Below are positions 43,434 to 52,906 of a stretch of 53,304 nucleotides of DNA, piece after piece. Source of the DNA: Lentisphaerae bacterium GWF2_38_69 (GTDB taxonomy: Bacteria > Verrucomicrobiota > Lentisphaeria > Victivallales > GWF2-38-69); NCBI GenBank assembly GCA_001803205.1, contig MHBE01000061.1, positions 1 to 53,304 of the forward strand, written 5' to 3'. Both the position numbers and the translations under genes were made by a program. Each line of letters opens with the position of its first letter. The stretch's first letter is position 1. The notes under the pieces were generated by a model. That model was not told the origin of the DNA, made no database searches, and worked only from the letters and a program-made list of their open reading frames with translations.

Positions 43434-43869
43434 ATGATTTATAATTTTTCTTTTTTGCTCTTTTTTAACAGAAATTATATCATCCTATTCTTTTTTAACA
43501 ATCAGGAAAACCAATGCTTTTGGATCGAAAACAGGCTGTTGATATTTATTTGTTTACTGTTTTATCTAAAAGGTGCGAATATCAAGCTCAAATTTATCGA
43601 ATTAAAGCTTGTTGATAAGCTGTTAATAAGTGTTAATAGAATATACAAAAAGATATTAACAGGTTGCTCAAATATGTGAAGGATCAAAAGATAAAAATGA
43701 GGCTAAAAAGAGGGGGTGTTGGTAGTATTTTACATTAGATGTTTCTTCAAATTTATTAGTTAGTTTTCCAAAAAAAGATTGTAAATAATTTTTAAAGTTG
43801 AAAGTTATATCTTTCATTTTAAAATGAAGTGATAGTCTATTTAATAATCATTTAAAATTCGAATTAGTT
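43434..43869 (+). other. probable chromosomal replication origin (oriC) upstream of dnaA
   Basis: A DnaA-box-like cluster: TGTTGATAA at 43610-43618 (one mismatch from the inverse of TTATCCACA), TGTTAATAA at 43621-43629 and TGTTAATAG at 43631-43639, spaced 11 and 10 bp so they face one side of the helix. ATATTAACA in the other orientation is at 43653-43661, and TGTTGATAT at 43537-43545. Two TTTTTTAACA copies lie at 43461 and 43491. The stretch 43740-43868 is very AT-rich, like an unwinding element. Genes diverge from this spot. Confidence 0.7.
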
Positions 43870-45225
43870 ATGGAACAAATTCTCGCTAAAGACAAGATTT
43901 GGCTAAATGCAAGGAATACTCTAAGAGTAATACTGAATGACGATAATCTTTATAATCGCTGGATAAGCACAATCAAAGCGGTTTCCTTTGAAGATGATTT
44001 TGTGCTGGGTGTTTCTGATGAGTTTTTTGCCGATTGGCTTGAAGACCATTACATGGAAGACATTAAGAATGCCATTAGAGATGCCGCAGGCAATGATAAA
44101 ATCAATGTCAAAATTGAAATTGGATTTGTTCCTTCTGTTGAAAATTTAACTGTTGCAAAAGATAAGACTTTCTCTGCGCTACTTCCTGAACCGGTTCATA
44201 TTGTGAACTGTAATCCCAAATTTACTTTTGATAAGTTTGTTGTTGGAGATGGTAATGACTTTGCTTACTCAGCTGCTGTAGCTGTAGGGCAGGCGCCGGG
44301 TATTTCTTTTAACCCGTTATTTATTTATGGAGGAACGGGCTTAGGAAAAACGCATATTATTCAGGCTTCTGCTCATGAAGCTATAAAAAATAATAAAAAG
44401 CTTAAGATAGAATATTATACTTGTGAAGAATTTCTCAATGCCTACACTGAGGCTCTTCAAAATAACAAAATCACTGATTTTAGAAAAAAGTTCAGAAAAG
44501 TCGATATGCTACTGATTGATGATATTCAGTTTTTGACCGGCAAAGAGAAACTACAGGAAGAATTTTTTAATACTTTTAATGCTCTTTATAATGACAATAA
44601 ACAGATTGTTCTGACATCAGATCGTTCTCCGAGAGAGATAAACGGGCTTGAAGTAAGGCTTATTTCCAGGTTTGAAAATGGTCTTATTACGGACATACAA
44701 CCTCCAGGTCTTGAAATGAGAGTTGCTATCCTGAGAAAAAAACAGGAAGAACAGATTGTTAAGCTAAGCGACGATGTTCTGTATTTCATAGCAAATAAAA
44801 TAACTTCCAATGTAAGAAGACTGGAAGGTGCTCTAATCAGGCTAACAGCTTTGACCTCTATGACAGGTGCAAAAATAGACCTTAATGTCGCTGAAAGAAT
44901 ACTTCATCCGATAATTATTCAGGAAGCAGCAGCGAAAGTCACTATAGATATGGTGCAGAAAAAAGTTGCGGATCATTTTGACCTGAAAATAAGTGAACTT
45001 ACGGGTGAGAAGAGACCTAAAAATATAGCCTATCCAAGAATGATAGCTATGTATCTTTCCAGAGAGTTGACTGAGAATTCCCTTCCCGAAATCGGTGAAG
45101 CATTTGGCGGAAGAACCCATGCTACAGTAATTAATGCTATCAATAAAATCAGGAAAGAACGCTCTAAAGATAAATCAGTAGATCACTCTGTATCTTTTAT
45201 TCAGAGACAATTGCAAAATAATTAA
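43870..45225 (+). CDS. dnaA: chromosomal replication initiator DnaA
   Basis: 451-residue AAA+ initiator. Domain I at 1-80 (WISTIKAVSFEDDFVLG), AAA+ domain with NPLFIYGGTGLGKTH, DDIQFLTGKEK and SDRSPREINGLEVRLISRF, and C-terminal DNA-binding domain with the signature GGRTHATVINAINKI. A short linker domain II is present. Domain IV recognises the boxes proposed upstream. It is followed by lpxA after 20 nt rather than by dnaN. Confidence 0.98.
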   Translation: MEQILAKDKIWLNARNTLRVILNDDNLYNRWISTIKAVSFEDDFVLGVSDEFFADWLEDHYMEDIKNAIRDAAGNDKINVKIEIGFVPSVENLTVAKDKTFSALLPEPVHIVNCNPKFTFDKFVVGDGNDFAYSAAVAVGQAPGISFNPLFIYGGTGLGKTHIIQASAHEAIKNNKKLKIEYYTCEEFLNAYTEALQNNKITDFRKKFRKVDMLLIDDIQFLTGKEKLQEEFFNTFNALYNDNKQIVLTSDRSPREINGLEVRLISRFENGLITDIQPPGLEMRVAILRKKQEEQIVKLSDDVLYFIANKITSNVRRLEGALIRLTALTSMTGAKIDLNVAERILHPIIIQEAAAKVTIDMVQKKVADHFDLKISELTGEKRPKNIAYPRMIAMYLSRELTENSLPEIGEAFGGRTHATVINAINKIRKERSKDKSVDHSVSFIQRQLQNN

Positions 45226-45245
45226 ACCGGACATTGTTTTTTTAA

Positions 45246-46037
45246 ATGATCAATATACACCCTACGGCGATTGTAAATCCGAAAGCCGAGATAGCAGATG
45301 ATGTGGTAATAGGCCCGTTTTCCATCGTAGGGCCAAATGTATGCATCGGAAAAGGAACCAGATTTATTTCCCACTGCAATGTTTCAGGATATACAAGAAT
45401 TGGCGAGAACAATACAATGTTCCCATTTGTATCTGTTGGTACCGAGCCGCAGGATAATGGATACAAAGGTAATGAATCTTATTTAAATATAGGTAATAAT
45501 AATATTTTCAGAGAAGGATTTACTGCTAATGTAGGAACTAAAGAGTATTCGACTACGACCATAGGAAACGGTTGTTATTTTATGATGTCTACTCATGTAG
45601 GGCATAACTGTAAAATTGGAAATAATGTTATAGTTGCAAATGGTTCTGTTTTTGGAGGATACAGTGAAATAGCTGATTACTGTGTAATTTCAGGAGTTTG
45701 CGCTGTTCACCAATTTGTCAGAATAGGAAGATTTGTCATGATGAGCGGAGGATCCGTAACTGCCGTAAATATCCCCCCGTTCGTTATAACAGTGGGAAGG
45801 AATGATTCTGGATCAATAAGAGGTTTAAATACAATAGGATTAAAAAGAAATGGTTTTGATAACAAGACAATAAAAGCTCTTAGAGACCTTTACAAGATAT
45901 TTTTTCTCTCCGGGTTAAATGTAAGCAACGCCATAGCAAAAATTGAAAGCAGCATTGAACCTATTCCTGAAGTAAAAGAATTTCTCGATTTTGTAAAGAC
46001 GAGCAATAGGCCTATAGCTACGGGAAAGCGATTATAA
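45246..46037 (+). CDS. lpxA: acyl-[ACP]-UDP-N-acetylglucosamine O-acyltransferase
   Basis: First enzyme of lipid A synthesis, 263 residues, left-handed beta-helix of hexapeptide repeats (for example IHPTAIVNPKAEIADDVVIG). The catalytic histidine is in MSTHVGHNCKIGNNV, and the signature VGRNDSGSIRGLNTIGLKR follows. The C-terminal helices are complete. It proves an LPS-type outer membrane. Its position next to dnaA is unusual. Confidence 0.94.
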   Translation: MINIHPTAIVNPKAEIADDVVIGPFSIVGPNVCIGKGTRFISHCNVSGYTRIGENNTMFPFVSVGTEPQDNGYKGNESYLNIGNNNIFREGFTANVGTKEYSTTTIGNGCYFMMSTHVGHNCKIGNNVIVANGSVFGGYSEIADYCVISGVCAVHQFVRIGRFVMMSGGSVTAVNIPPFVITVGRNDSGSIRGLNTIGLKRNGFDNKTIKALRDLYKIFFLSGLNVSNAIAKIESSIEPIPEVKEFLDFVKTSNRPIATGKRL

Positions 46038-46062
46038 TAAATTATTAAATTAATGAAGTATT

Positions 46063-46947
46063 TTGCTTCATTCTAAAAAAATAAAAAAGATGTTTTCAGA
46101 CAGAAGATATAACAGAAAATTTTCAAACTACAGAGCAGGGAACTATGCGGTTCCTACTATTATTCTTATAAATGTAATAGTTTTTATCCTCCAGCAGATA
46201 ACAACGACCAAAGGGAGTTATGGATTTTCATACAGCTCAGTTACATACTCTTTTGCTCTTATTCCTGAAGTGGTTGTAAAAAACTATGAAATTTGGAGGT
46301 TGTTTACATACATGTTTCTTCATGGCGGTTTCTGGCATATTGCTCTAAATATGTGGGGTGTATACCTTTTTGGTTCTATGCTCGAGCAATACATGGGAAG
46401 CAAAAAGTTTATCATGTTATATTTAGTCAGCGGTGTTTTTGCCGGAATTTTTTGGATGCTTTTCAATCTGGGCGCTATGTCGGTATGTATAGGAGCAAGC
46501 GGAGCCTTGTTCGGCGTACTCATAGGCGCAGCAATGCTCTTCCCTAATTCTATGATTATGCTTCTGATACCCCCAATACCTCTAAAACTCAGAACATTTG
46601 CCATTATTTATGCATTAATAGAAACTTTTTCTGCTATTTCGGGTTTTGATGGACAGGTGGCACACCTTGCCCATATCGGAGGTCTTATTGCAGGTTATAT
46701 AATTATGCGTATTATGTATCCAAAAGAAGTGTTTGATATATTTAAGTTCATAAAATTTCCCTCTATAAAAGGAGTTCAAAAAAATACTTCTGTTAAGGCT
46801 CCAAAAGGCTGGAAAATGACAAGCGCTTCAGCTACTTCAGTCGATGAGATTTTGGACAAAATTTCCAAAAACGGAGTTAATAGTCTTACTGAAGAAGAAG
46901 TAACAGTTTTGAAACAGGCACGCGAGAAAATGCGTTCCTCAAGATAA
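46063..46947 (+). CDS. rhomboid family intramembrane serine protease
   Basis: 294 residues with six or more membrane segments. The catalytic serine is in CIGASGALFGVL, the histidine in VAHLAHIGGLIAGY, and the amphipathic HGGFWHIALNMWGVYLFG loop is present. The C-terminal tail with ILDKISKNGVNSLTEEEV is the small cytoplasmic module (DUF6576-like) often found behind bacterial rhomboids. The start may be TTG 46063 or ATG 46090; neither has a clear ribosome site. 5 nt ahead of queA. Confidence 0.9.
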   Translation: MLHSKKIKKMFSDRRYNRKFSNYRAGNYAVPTIILINVIVFILQQITTTKGSYGFSYSSVTYSFALIPEVVVKNYEIWRLFTYMFLHGGFWHIALNMWGVYLFGSMLEQYMGSKKFIMLYLVSGVFAGIFWMLFNLGAMSVCIGASGALFGVLIGAAMLFPNSMIMLLIPPIPLKLRTFAIIYALIETFSAISGFDGQVAHLAHIGGLIAGYIIMRIMYPKEVFDIFKFIKFPSIKGVQKNTSVKAPKGWKMTSASATSVDEILDKISKNGVNSLTEEEVTVLKQAREKMRSSR

Positions 46948-46952
46948 TTCTT

Positions 46953-48011
46953 ATGGATCAGCTTTCTTCTTATGACTACACTCTGCCGGAAGAGCTTATA
47001 GCCTATTATCCAACCCCCGAAAGAACCGCATCCAGAATGCTGGTGCTTGAAAGAGATTCGGGGCATATGGAAATTAAAAAATTTTCTGAAATTTGTACTT
47101 ATTTAAATAGAGGCGACTGTCTTGTTCTTAATAATACACAGGTTATAAAAGGTCGAATCTATGGTAAAAAAGAAATAACAAATGCAAGTGTCGAAGTGAT
47201 GCTGATATCTCCTGTGTCAACTGATTCCAAGCAATGGTCTTGTTTGCTGAAACCCGGGAAAAGAGTCAAACCAGGAACAAGAGTGTATATTTCACCTACA
47301 AGAAATTCTTCATATGTTTCAGATATTTATTTCACCGTAAAAACAACTCAGAATGACGGGAGCTATATCATAGAGTTTAATTATGATAATATTTATGAGC
47401 TTATGGAAAAATTCGGTCATATCCCCCTTCCTCCCTATATCAAACGGGAAGATGAATTTTCAGATCTTGAACGCTATCAGACAGTTTATTCAAAAATTAA
47501 AGGCGCTGTAGCAGCTCCTACTGCGGGACTGCATTTCACAAAAGAAATTCTAGAAGCTCTTGCCCTTTCTGCTGTTAATATAGCTGAACTTACTCTACAT
47601 GTCGGGGCAGGGACATTTAGACCTGTCAGTTCTGATAATATAATCGAACATAAAATGCATTCTGAGGAATATTTCATTAATTCTGAAACTGCTGAGTTGA
47701 TTAATAAAACTAAAGCGGCGAATAAGAAAGTATTTGCTGTGGGTACAACAACTGTAAGGGTACTTGAATCAGTAGCTTCTTCTGATGGCTTTATTGAAAG
47801 CCGGAAGGGATGGACAGATATTTTTATTAAGCCGAAATATAAATTCAAAACAGTTGATGCGATGCTGACTAATTTTCATCTTCCCAAAAGCACCTTATTA
47901 ATGTTAGTTTCAGCTTTTGCGGATTTGAACCTGATAAAAGAAGCTTACAGATACGCTATTAGTGAGAGAATGAGATTTTATTCATATGGCGACTGCATGC
48001 TTATTATCTAG
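46953..48011 (+). CDS. queA: S-adenosylmethionine:tRNA ribosyltransferase-isomerase
   Basis: Queuosine pathway enzyme that uses SAM as a ribosyl donor, 352 residues. The opening motif LPEELIAYYPTPERTASRM, KGRIYGKK, GHIPLPPYIKR, AVAAPTAGLHFT and LHVGAGTFRPV are diagnostic, as is the C-terminal NFHLPKSTLLMLVSAF. It lies next to the SAM-synthesis genes and shares their substrate economy. Confidence 0.96.
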   Translation: MDQLSSYDYTLPEELIAYYPTPERTASRMLVLERDSGHMEIKKFSEICTYLNRGDCLVLNNTQVIKGRIYGKKEITNASVEVMLISPVSTDSKQWSCLLKPGKRVKPGTRVYISPTRNSSYVSDIYFTVKTTQNDGSYIIEFNYDNIYELMEKFGHIPLPPYIKREDEFSDLERYQTVYSKIKGAVAAPTAGLHFTKEILEALALSAVNIAELTLHVGAGTFRPVSSDNIIEHKMHSEEYFINSETAELINKTKAANKKVFAVGTTTVRVLESVASSDGFIESRKGWTDIFIKPKYKFKTVDAMLTNFHLPKSTLLMLVSAFADLNLIKEAYRYAISERMRFYSYGDCMLII

Positions 48012-48084
48012 ACAAGAATTTGAAATCTCGATTTTAGCCATAATATTAGACAGTCCTATAAATTATTAAATAAAGGAAAGAGAA

Positions 48085-49290
48085 ATGAGTAAGATAAGAG
48101 CGGAACATGTTTTTACTTCAGAATCTGTTTCAGAAGGCCATCCTGATAAAGTTTGTGACCAGATTTCAGATGCAGTTCTGGATGCATGCATTGAACAGGA
48201 TCCTGACAGCAGGGTTGCTTGTGAATCTTTAGTAACTACTGATATGATTGTGGTTTCAGGAGAAATTACAACGCATGCCGATGTCGTATGGGAAACAGTT
48301 ACAAGAGATGTTGTTAGATCAATAGGATATAATGATGAAGCTCTGAAGTTCAGCGCAGACGGCGCAAAACTGATGATATGCATACATAGTCAGTCTGCAG
48401 ATATTTCTATGGGCGTAACTGAATCTACCAATAAGGAAAAAGAGCAGGGCGCAGGTGACCAGGGAATGATGTTTGGTTATGCTACCAACGAAACGGAAGA
48501 GTTAATGCCGGCTCCAATTGTATACGCGCACAAGATAGTTCAGGAATTTGCAAGACTTAGAAAACAGGAAGGAAGTAAATATCCTTTTCTTAGACCTGAC
48601 GCAAAGAGCCAAGTTTCTATCCGTTATATCGATGGAAAACCTGTTTGCGTGGAAGCTATAGTTGTTTCGCATCAGCATACGCCAGAAGCTAAAATGGAAG
48701 ACCTTGAAGCTTTGGTTAAAGTAGTTTCTCAAAAAGTGATTCCTGCTCCATTACTTGGTAAAGATGTAAAATATTTTGTTAATCCAACAGGAAGATTTGA
48801 GATTGGCGGACCTCACGGAGATACAGGGCTTACAGGCAGAAAGATTATAGTTGATACTTATGGAGGAGTCGGATCTCATGGAGGCGGAGCTTTTTCAGGA
48901 AAAGATCCTTCAAAAGTTGACCGCTCTGCTGCTTATATGTGCCGTTATGTAGCTAAAAATATTGTAGCTTCAGGTCTTGCTGAAAAATGTGAAGTTCAGG
49001 TTGCTTACGCCATAGGTGTAGCTAAACCTCTCAGTTTAAATGTTGATACTTACGGAACAGGCAAACTTGATAAAGACGAAGATTTAGAAAAAATAATTAG
49101 AGAAGTTTTCGATATGAGACCTTCTTCAATTATAAAAACACTTGAACTTAAACATCCTCATAAGAACGGCTGGTGCTATAAGCAGACTGCTGCATATGGA
49201 CATTTTGGTAGATCACAGTTTCCATGGGAAAAAACAAATCAGGCACAAGCCCTACTCGATGCGGCAAAACGCCTCGGTTTTAAAATTTGA
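48085..49290 (+). CDS. metK: S-adenosylmethionine synthetase
   Basis: Makes SAM from methionine and ATP; 401 residues. [32 protein letters not shown], the P-loop-like [16 protein letters not shown] and KHPHKNGW are all present. Slightly longer than E. coli MetK. GGAAAGAG precedes the start. It is followed directly by the kinase and ahcY, giving a methyl-cycle cluster. I looked for a SAM riboswitch in the 73-nt leader and saw none. Confidence 0.97.
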   Translation: MSKIRAEHVFTSESVSEGHPDKVCDQISDAVLDACIEQDPDSRVACESLVTTDMIVVSGEITTHADVVWETVTRDVVRSIGYNDEALKFSADGAKLMICIHSQSADISMGVTESTNKEKEQGAGDQGMMFGYATNETEELMPAPIVYAHKIVQEFARLRKQEGSKYPFLRPDAKSQVSIRYIDGKPVCVEAIVVSHQHTPEAKMEDLEALVKVVSQKVIPAPLLGKDVKYFVNPTGRFEIGGPHGDTGLTGRKIIVDTYGGVGSHGGGAFSGKDPSKVDRSAAYMCRYVAKNIVASGLAEKCEVQVAYAIGVAKPLSLNVDTYGTGKLDKDEDLEKIIREVFDMRPSSIIKTLELKHPHKNGWCYKQTAAYGHFGRSQFPWEKTNQAQALLDAAKRLGFKI

Positions 49291-49314
49291 TAAATTCGTA
49301 TATCATCTAAAACT

Positions 49315-50343
49315 ATGCAGAAACCTGAAAGTGAAATAAAAATACTTGGCTTTGGTTCGCCTCTTGTTGATATTCTTGTTAATATCGGCGATAGCTTTCT
49401 AGCTGAAAATGTAGAAGGCATGAAAGGAGGCATGGAACTGGTCGATATATCTGTTATAGACAATATTCTTAACAAAACTCCCATGGAAAAGTCTATGGTT
49501 CTTGGAGGATCTGCATCAAATACTATTGGAGCATTGGCAAAACTTGGAGTTAAAACAGGTTTTCTTGGTAAAGTCGGCAAGGACGATATGGGTGAATTTT
49601 TCAAGAAGCATTTTGCCGGTATGGGAGGAGATATATCAAGATTTAAAACAAATCCTGATGTAAGGACTGGATGCTGTCTTAGTATGGTAACCCCAGATTC
49701 TGAAAGGACAATGCGTACATATCTAGGAGCTGCGTTAACTATTACTGCCGACGAGATAAGTGATGCTGACTTTCAGGGGTATAGCCATCTGCATATGGAG
49801 GGGTATACTCTTCAGTATAGTCCTGGAGTTGCTCTGAAAGTTTTTCAGTGTGCTAAAAGGAATAATCTCGTGGTTAGTTTAGACATGGCTTCATTTGAAG
49901 TTGTAAAACAATTCAGAAATCAACTTCCTGAACTGCTTAAAAATTATGTAGACATTGTATTCTGCAATGAAGACGAGGCCATGCAGTATACCGGAACAAA
50001 AAATCCAGAGGATATATTTAATGTTCTGGATGGAGTTTGTGATGTTATTGCTCTCAAGCTGGGCAAAAAAGGTGCTGTTATTAAATGTGGTGAGCTTAAA
50101 GTAAGTGTTCCAGCTCTTCTTGTTAAGGCTGTAGATACAACTGGCGCAGGAGATTTCTGGCAGGCAGGATTTCTGTATGGCTATATGCCAATAAAACAGC
50201 TTACAGGCAAACTCCTGGAAGAATCTGGTGGATTTGCGGCCAGGCTCGGAGCAGAAGTTGTTCAGGTAATGGGCGCTTCTATACCGGGCCATAAATGGAC
50301 TGAAATCATTTCAGATTTCAGAAAAATTGAAAATGCAAGATAA
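49315..50343 (+). CDS. PfkB-family kinase, probably adenosine kinase
   Basis: 342-residue ribokinase-fold sugar/nucleoside kinase. GGSASNTIGALAKLGVKTGFLGKVG is the N-terminal signature and DTTGAGDFWQAGFLYG contains the catalytic Asp280. Placed between metK and ahcY it most likely phosphorylates the adenosine released by S-adenosylhomocysteine hydrolysis and so pulls that reaction forward. Family resemblance alone would also allow a fructokinase-like enzyme; the context decides. Confidence 0.85.
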   Translation: MQKPESEIKILGFGSPLVDILVNIGDSFLAENVEGMKGGMELVDISVIDNILNKTPMEKSMVLGGSASNTIGALAKLGVKTGFLGKVGKDDMGEFFKKHFAGMGGDISRFKTNPDVRTGCCLSMVTPDSERTMRTYLGAALTITADEISDADFQGYSHLHMEGYTLQYSPGVALKVFQCAKRNNLVVSLDMASFEVVKQFRNQLPELLKNYVDIVFCNEDEAMQYTGTKNPEDIFNVLDGVCDVIALKLGKKGAVIKCGELKVSVPALLVKAVDTTGAGDFWQAGFLYGYMPIKQLTGKLLEESGGFAARLGAEVVQVMGASIPGHKWTEIISDFRKIENAR

Positions 50344-50364
50344 AATGAAAAAGGATAAAAGACA

Positions 50365-51756
50365 ATGGATTATAAAATAGCTGACATGTCTCTTGCCGAA
50401 TGGGGCAGGAAAGAAATAGAAATAGCCGAAAAGGAAATGCCGGGCTTGATGGCAATAAGAGAAAAATACGGCAAAGAAAAACCTTTGGCAGGAAAAAGGA
50501 TAATGGGCAGTTTGCATATGACAATTCAAACTGCAGTATTGATTGAAACATTGGTAAAGCTTGGTGCAGAAGTCAGATGGTGTTCTTGTAATATATTTTC
50601 TACACAGGATCATGCGGCAGCAGCAATAGCAAAAGCTGGTATACCTGTATTTGCCTGGAAGGGAGAGACTCTTGAAGACTATTGGTGGTGCACCAGGGAA
50701 GCACTGAACTTCAATGGAAAAGGGCCTAATCTGATCGTTGACGATGGCGGAGATGCCACAATGATGATTCATAGAGGGTATGCTGCAGAAAAGAATGCTT
50801 CTATTCTTGAAGTCCCTGCAAGTGGAGACGATGAACAGGAACTAAATAATATTCTTAAAAAGATTTTAGTTCAGGAGCCAGAACGCTGGCATAAAGTAGT
50901 AAAGGAATGGGAAGGTGTTTCAGAAGAAACAACCACCGGAGTCCATCGCTTGTATCAAATGATGGAGAAAGGTGAGCTACTAGTTCCTGCAATAAATGTA
51001 AATGACTCTGTAACTAAATCAAAATTCGACAATTTGTATGGATGCCGTGAGTCTCTTGCAGACGGTATAAAAAGAGCTACTGATGTAATGATAGCAGGTA
51101 AAATTGTATTGGTATGCGGTTATGGAGATGTAGGAAAAGGCTGCTGTCAGTCAATGAGAGGTTTTGGGGCAAGAGTTCTTGTAACAGAAATTGATCCAAT
51201 TTGCGCTCTTCAGGCTGCTATGGAAGGCTTTGAAGTTACTACTACAGAAGATGCACTTTCTGAAGCTGATATTTTTGTTACTACCACAGGCAATAAAGAT
51301 ATTATTACTATCGAACACCTGAAAAAAATGAAAGATCAGGCAATTGTTTGTAATATCGGTCATTTTGATAATGAAATACAAGTTTCAAAACTTGAAAAAT
51401 TCTCAGGAATAAAAAAAGTAAATATCAAACCTCAAGTAGATAAATATATATTTCCTGATGGGCACGCAATATACCTTTTAGCAGAAGGCCGTTTGGTAAA
51501 TTTAGGTTGTGCTACTGGACACTCAAGTTTTGTTATGAGCAACTCTTTTACTAATCAGACGCTTGCTCAGATTGACCTGGCTATCAATAAAAAGCCCATT
51601 GGCGTTTATTGTTTGAGTAAAAAACTTGATGAAGAAGTAGCTCGTTTGCATTTAGAAAAGCTTGGAGTTAAATTGACAAAATTAACTTTGGATCAAGCAT
51701 CTTATATTAGTGTTCCTGTTGAAGGTCCATATAAACCAGAATACTATAGATACTAA
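50365..51756 (+). CDS. ahcY: adenosylhomocysteinase (SAH hydrolase)
   Basis: NAD-dependent hydrolysis of S-adenosylhomocysteine to homocysteine and adenosine; 463 residues. Opening [42 protein letters not shown], the NAD loop [21 protein letters not shown] and the C-terminal [20 protein letters not shown] (complete, ends in the family's KPxxYRY). It follows the kinase by 21 nt and completes the metK-kinase-ahcY set. Confidence 0.97.
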   Translation: MDYKIADMSLAEWGRKEIEIAEKEMPGLMAIREKYGKEKPLAGKRIMGSLHMTIQTAVLIETLVKLGAEVRWCSCNIFSTQDHAAAAIAKAGIPVFAWKGETLEDYWWCTREALNFNGKGPNLIVDDGGDATMMIHRGYAAEKNASILEVPASGDDEQELNNILKKILVQEPERWHKVVKEWEGVSEETTTGVHRLYQMMEKGELLVPAINVNDSVTKSKFDNLYGCRESLADGIKRATDVMIAGKIVLVCGYGDVGKGCCQSMRGFGARVLVTEIDPICALQAAMEGFEVTTTEDALSEADIFVTTTGNKDIITIEHLKKMKDQAIVCNIGHFDNEIQVSKLEKFSGIKKVNIKPQVDKYIFPDGHAIYLLAEGRLVNLGCATGHSSFVMSNSFTNQTLAQIDLAINKKPIGVYCLSKKLDEEVARLHLEKLGVKLTKLTLDQASYISVPVEGPYKPEYYRY

Positions 51757-51775
51757 TTTATAGTTTCTGATAGCA

Positions 51776-51864
51776 GCCCGGGTGGCGAAATGGCAGACGC
51801 AACGGACTTAAAATCCGTTATCCCTTATACGGATGTGGGGGTTCGAGTCCCCCCCCGGGCACCA
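51776..51864 (+). tRNA. tRNA-Leu (anticodon UAA)
   Basis: Acceptor stem GCCCGGG (51776-51782) pairs with CCCGGGC (51854-51860), followed by A and an encoded CCA. The D arm starts GGCGAAATGGCAGACGC. The anticodon arm ACGGA-CTTAAAA-TCCGT gives UAA. The long variable arm (ATCCCTTATACGGATG) marks a class II tRNA. T-loop GTTCGAGTC. All arms pair well. Confidence 0.95.
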
Positions 51865-51894
51865 CTTAAATAAGCTGATAATAAGCAAGTTAGA

Positions 51895-51937
51895 GCCTCT
51901 GAAGGAAGTAAAAATTCTCAGAGGCTTGTTTCTTTCT
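51895..51937 (+). terminator. terminator after tRNA-Leu
   Basis: Stem GCCTCTGA (51895-51902) with its exact inverse (51918-51925), 15-nt loop, followed by TTGTTTCTTTCT. It is positioned to end the tRNA transcript. Confidence 0.7.
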
Positions 51938-52089
51938 GATACCCTCTGAAATGCCTTGTTTTTCATTATAAAGCATACATAAAGCATACAAAACTTTTGA
52001 GGCTGTCGCTTTTTGCTGATGAAATATTTTTCTGATATGCTATTATTCCGGAAAGTTAATTTGAATCAAGCAATAACTAAGGGAACAAA
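51938..52089. other. spacer between tRNA-Leu terminator and ORF6N gene
   Basis: Contains a short tandem direct repeat of AAAGCATACA (about 51968-51990). No integrase gene or copy of the tRNA 3' end is seen. AAGGGA just before 52090 serves the next gene. Confidence 0.35.
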
Positions 52090-52593
52090 ATGAATAGCAT
52101 TATACCGGTTGAAAGCATAGAGTCTAAAATAATCGTATTGAGAGGTAAGAAAGTATTACTTGATAGAGACCTTGCAATCCTTTATGGGGTAGAGACAAGA
52201 AGCCTCAATCAGGCAGCTAAAAGAAATATCGAAAGATTTCCTGATGACTTCATGTTTAGGCTTAATAAAGAAGAGGTTAATAGCTTGGTATCACAATTTG
52301 TGATACCTTCAGTTCAGCATTTAGGCGGTTCAATGCCTCATGTCTTTACTGAGCAGGGTGTGGCTATGCTTTCAAGCGTCCTAAAGAGTGAAAGAGCTAT
52401 TCAGGTTAATATTATGATTATGCGGGCGTTTGTTAAGATAAGAGAAGTTATTTCTTCTCATTCGGAAATTGCCAGGAGAATATCTGAACTTGAAAGCAGA
52501 GTAGATAATCATGATGAAACTATTGTTGAGATTATCAATGCCCTCAAGAAACTCATTCCGATCTATTCCGATAAGCCGAAGATTGGATTCTAA
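52090..52593 (+). CDS. ORF6N domain protein
   Basis: 167-residue phage-type DNA-binding-like protein. ORF6N core: SKIIVLRGKKVLLDRDLAIL, YGVETRSLNQAAKRN, RFPDDFMFRLNKEE, and FTEQGVAMLSSVLKSERAI with the RAFVKIRE helix. Residues 145-158 look coiled-coil. ORF6N proteins are common in prophages and mobile regions; this one lies just after a tRNA gene. A perfect 21-nt palindrome sits at codons 66-73, the position matching the palindromes in the two RhuM genes. Confidence 0.9.
   Translation: MNSIIPVESIESKIIVLRGKKVLLDRDLAILYGVETRSLNQAAKRNIERFPDDFMFRLNKEEVNSLVSQFVIPSVQHLGGSMPHVFTEQGVAMLSSVLKSERAIQVNIMIMRAFVKIREVISSHSEIARRISELESRVDNHDETIVEIINALKKLIPIYSDKPKIGF
52287..52307 (+). repeat. 21-nt perfect palindrome (10-1-10) within ORF6N gene
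   Basis: Left arm GGTATCACAA at 52287-52296, centre T at 52297, right arm the exact inverse at 52298-52307. It encodes VSQFVI and flanking codons, between the DNA-binding-like part and the FTEQGVAML motif. Confidence 0.9.
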
Positions 52594-52906
52594 CTCTACC
52601 GCAAAAGTTTATCTATCAATCGGAAAGACCGAAGGTTTATTAAACTTTCAGGCTTCCTATCTATCTTATAATTCTTTTTTCTATTTATTTGGCTATAATT
52701 CCTTCAAGGACATACCCCCCATACACCATTTGCGGAGAAGTAACCAGGGGGGGGGTGGGAATCATATAAGTAGTGCGTTTACACACAATTTACATATGAG
52801 CTATAACAATATTAAGTTATTGATGGCCATAGAATAAAGGTCGATTTGCTTGTTTTGTTATCTATATGTAGAGACATATAAATAATTTTTATATGGAGGT
52901 ACGAAA
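52594..52906. other. intergenic region with C/G-tract inverted repeat
   Basis: The only structure is ACCCCCC (52714-52720) against GGGGGGT (52750-52756), inside a run of nine G. Otherwise AT-rich and non-coding in appearance. The last 60 bases should hold the promoter for the next gene. Confidence 0.4.

Noticed and set aside
48012-48084. SAM riboswitch before metK
   Set aside because: Only 73 nt, no paired multi-stem structure and no terminator or anti-terminator.
51865-52089. Phage attachment site and integrase after tRNA-Leu
   Set aside because: No integrase ORF and no repeat of the tRNA 3' end in this interval; only a short tandem repeat is present.
52511-52837. 108-codon frame overlapping the ORF6N 3' end
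   Set aside because: It runs through the G/C tract and AT-rich spacer with no ribosome site and no recognisable protein pattern.
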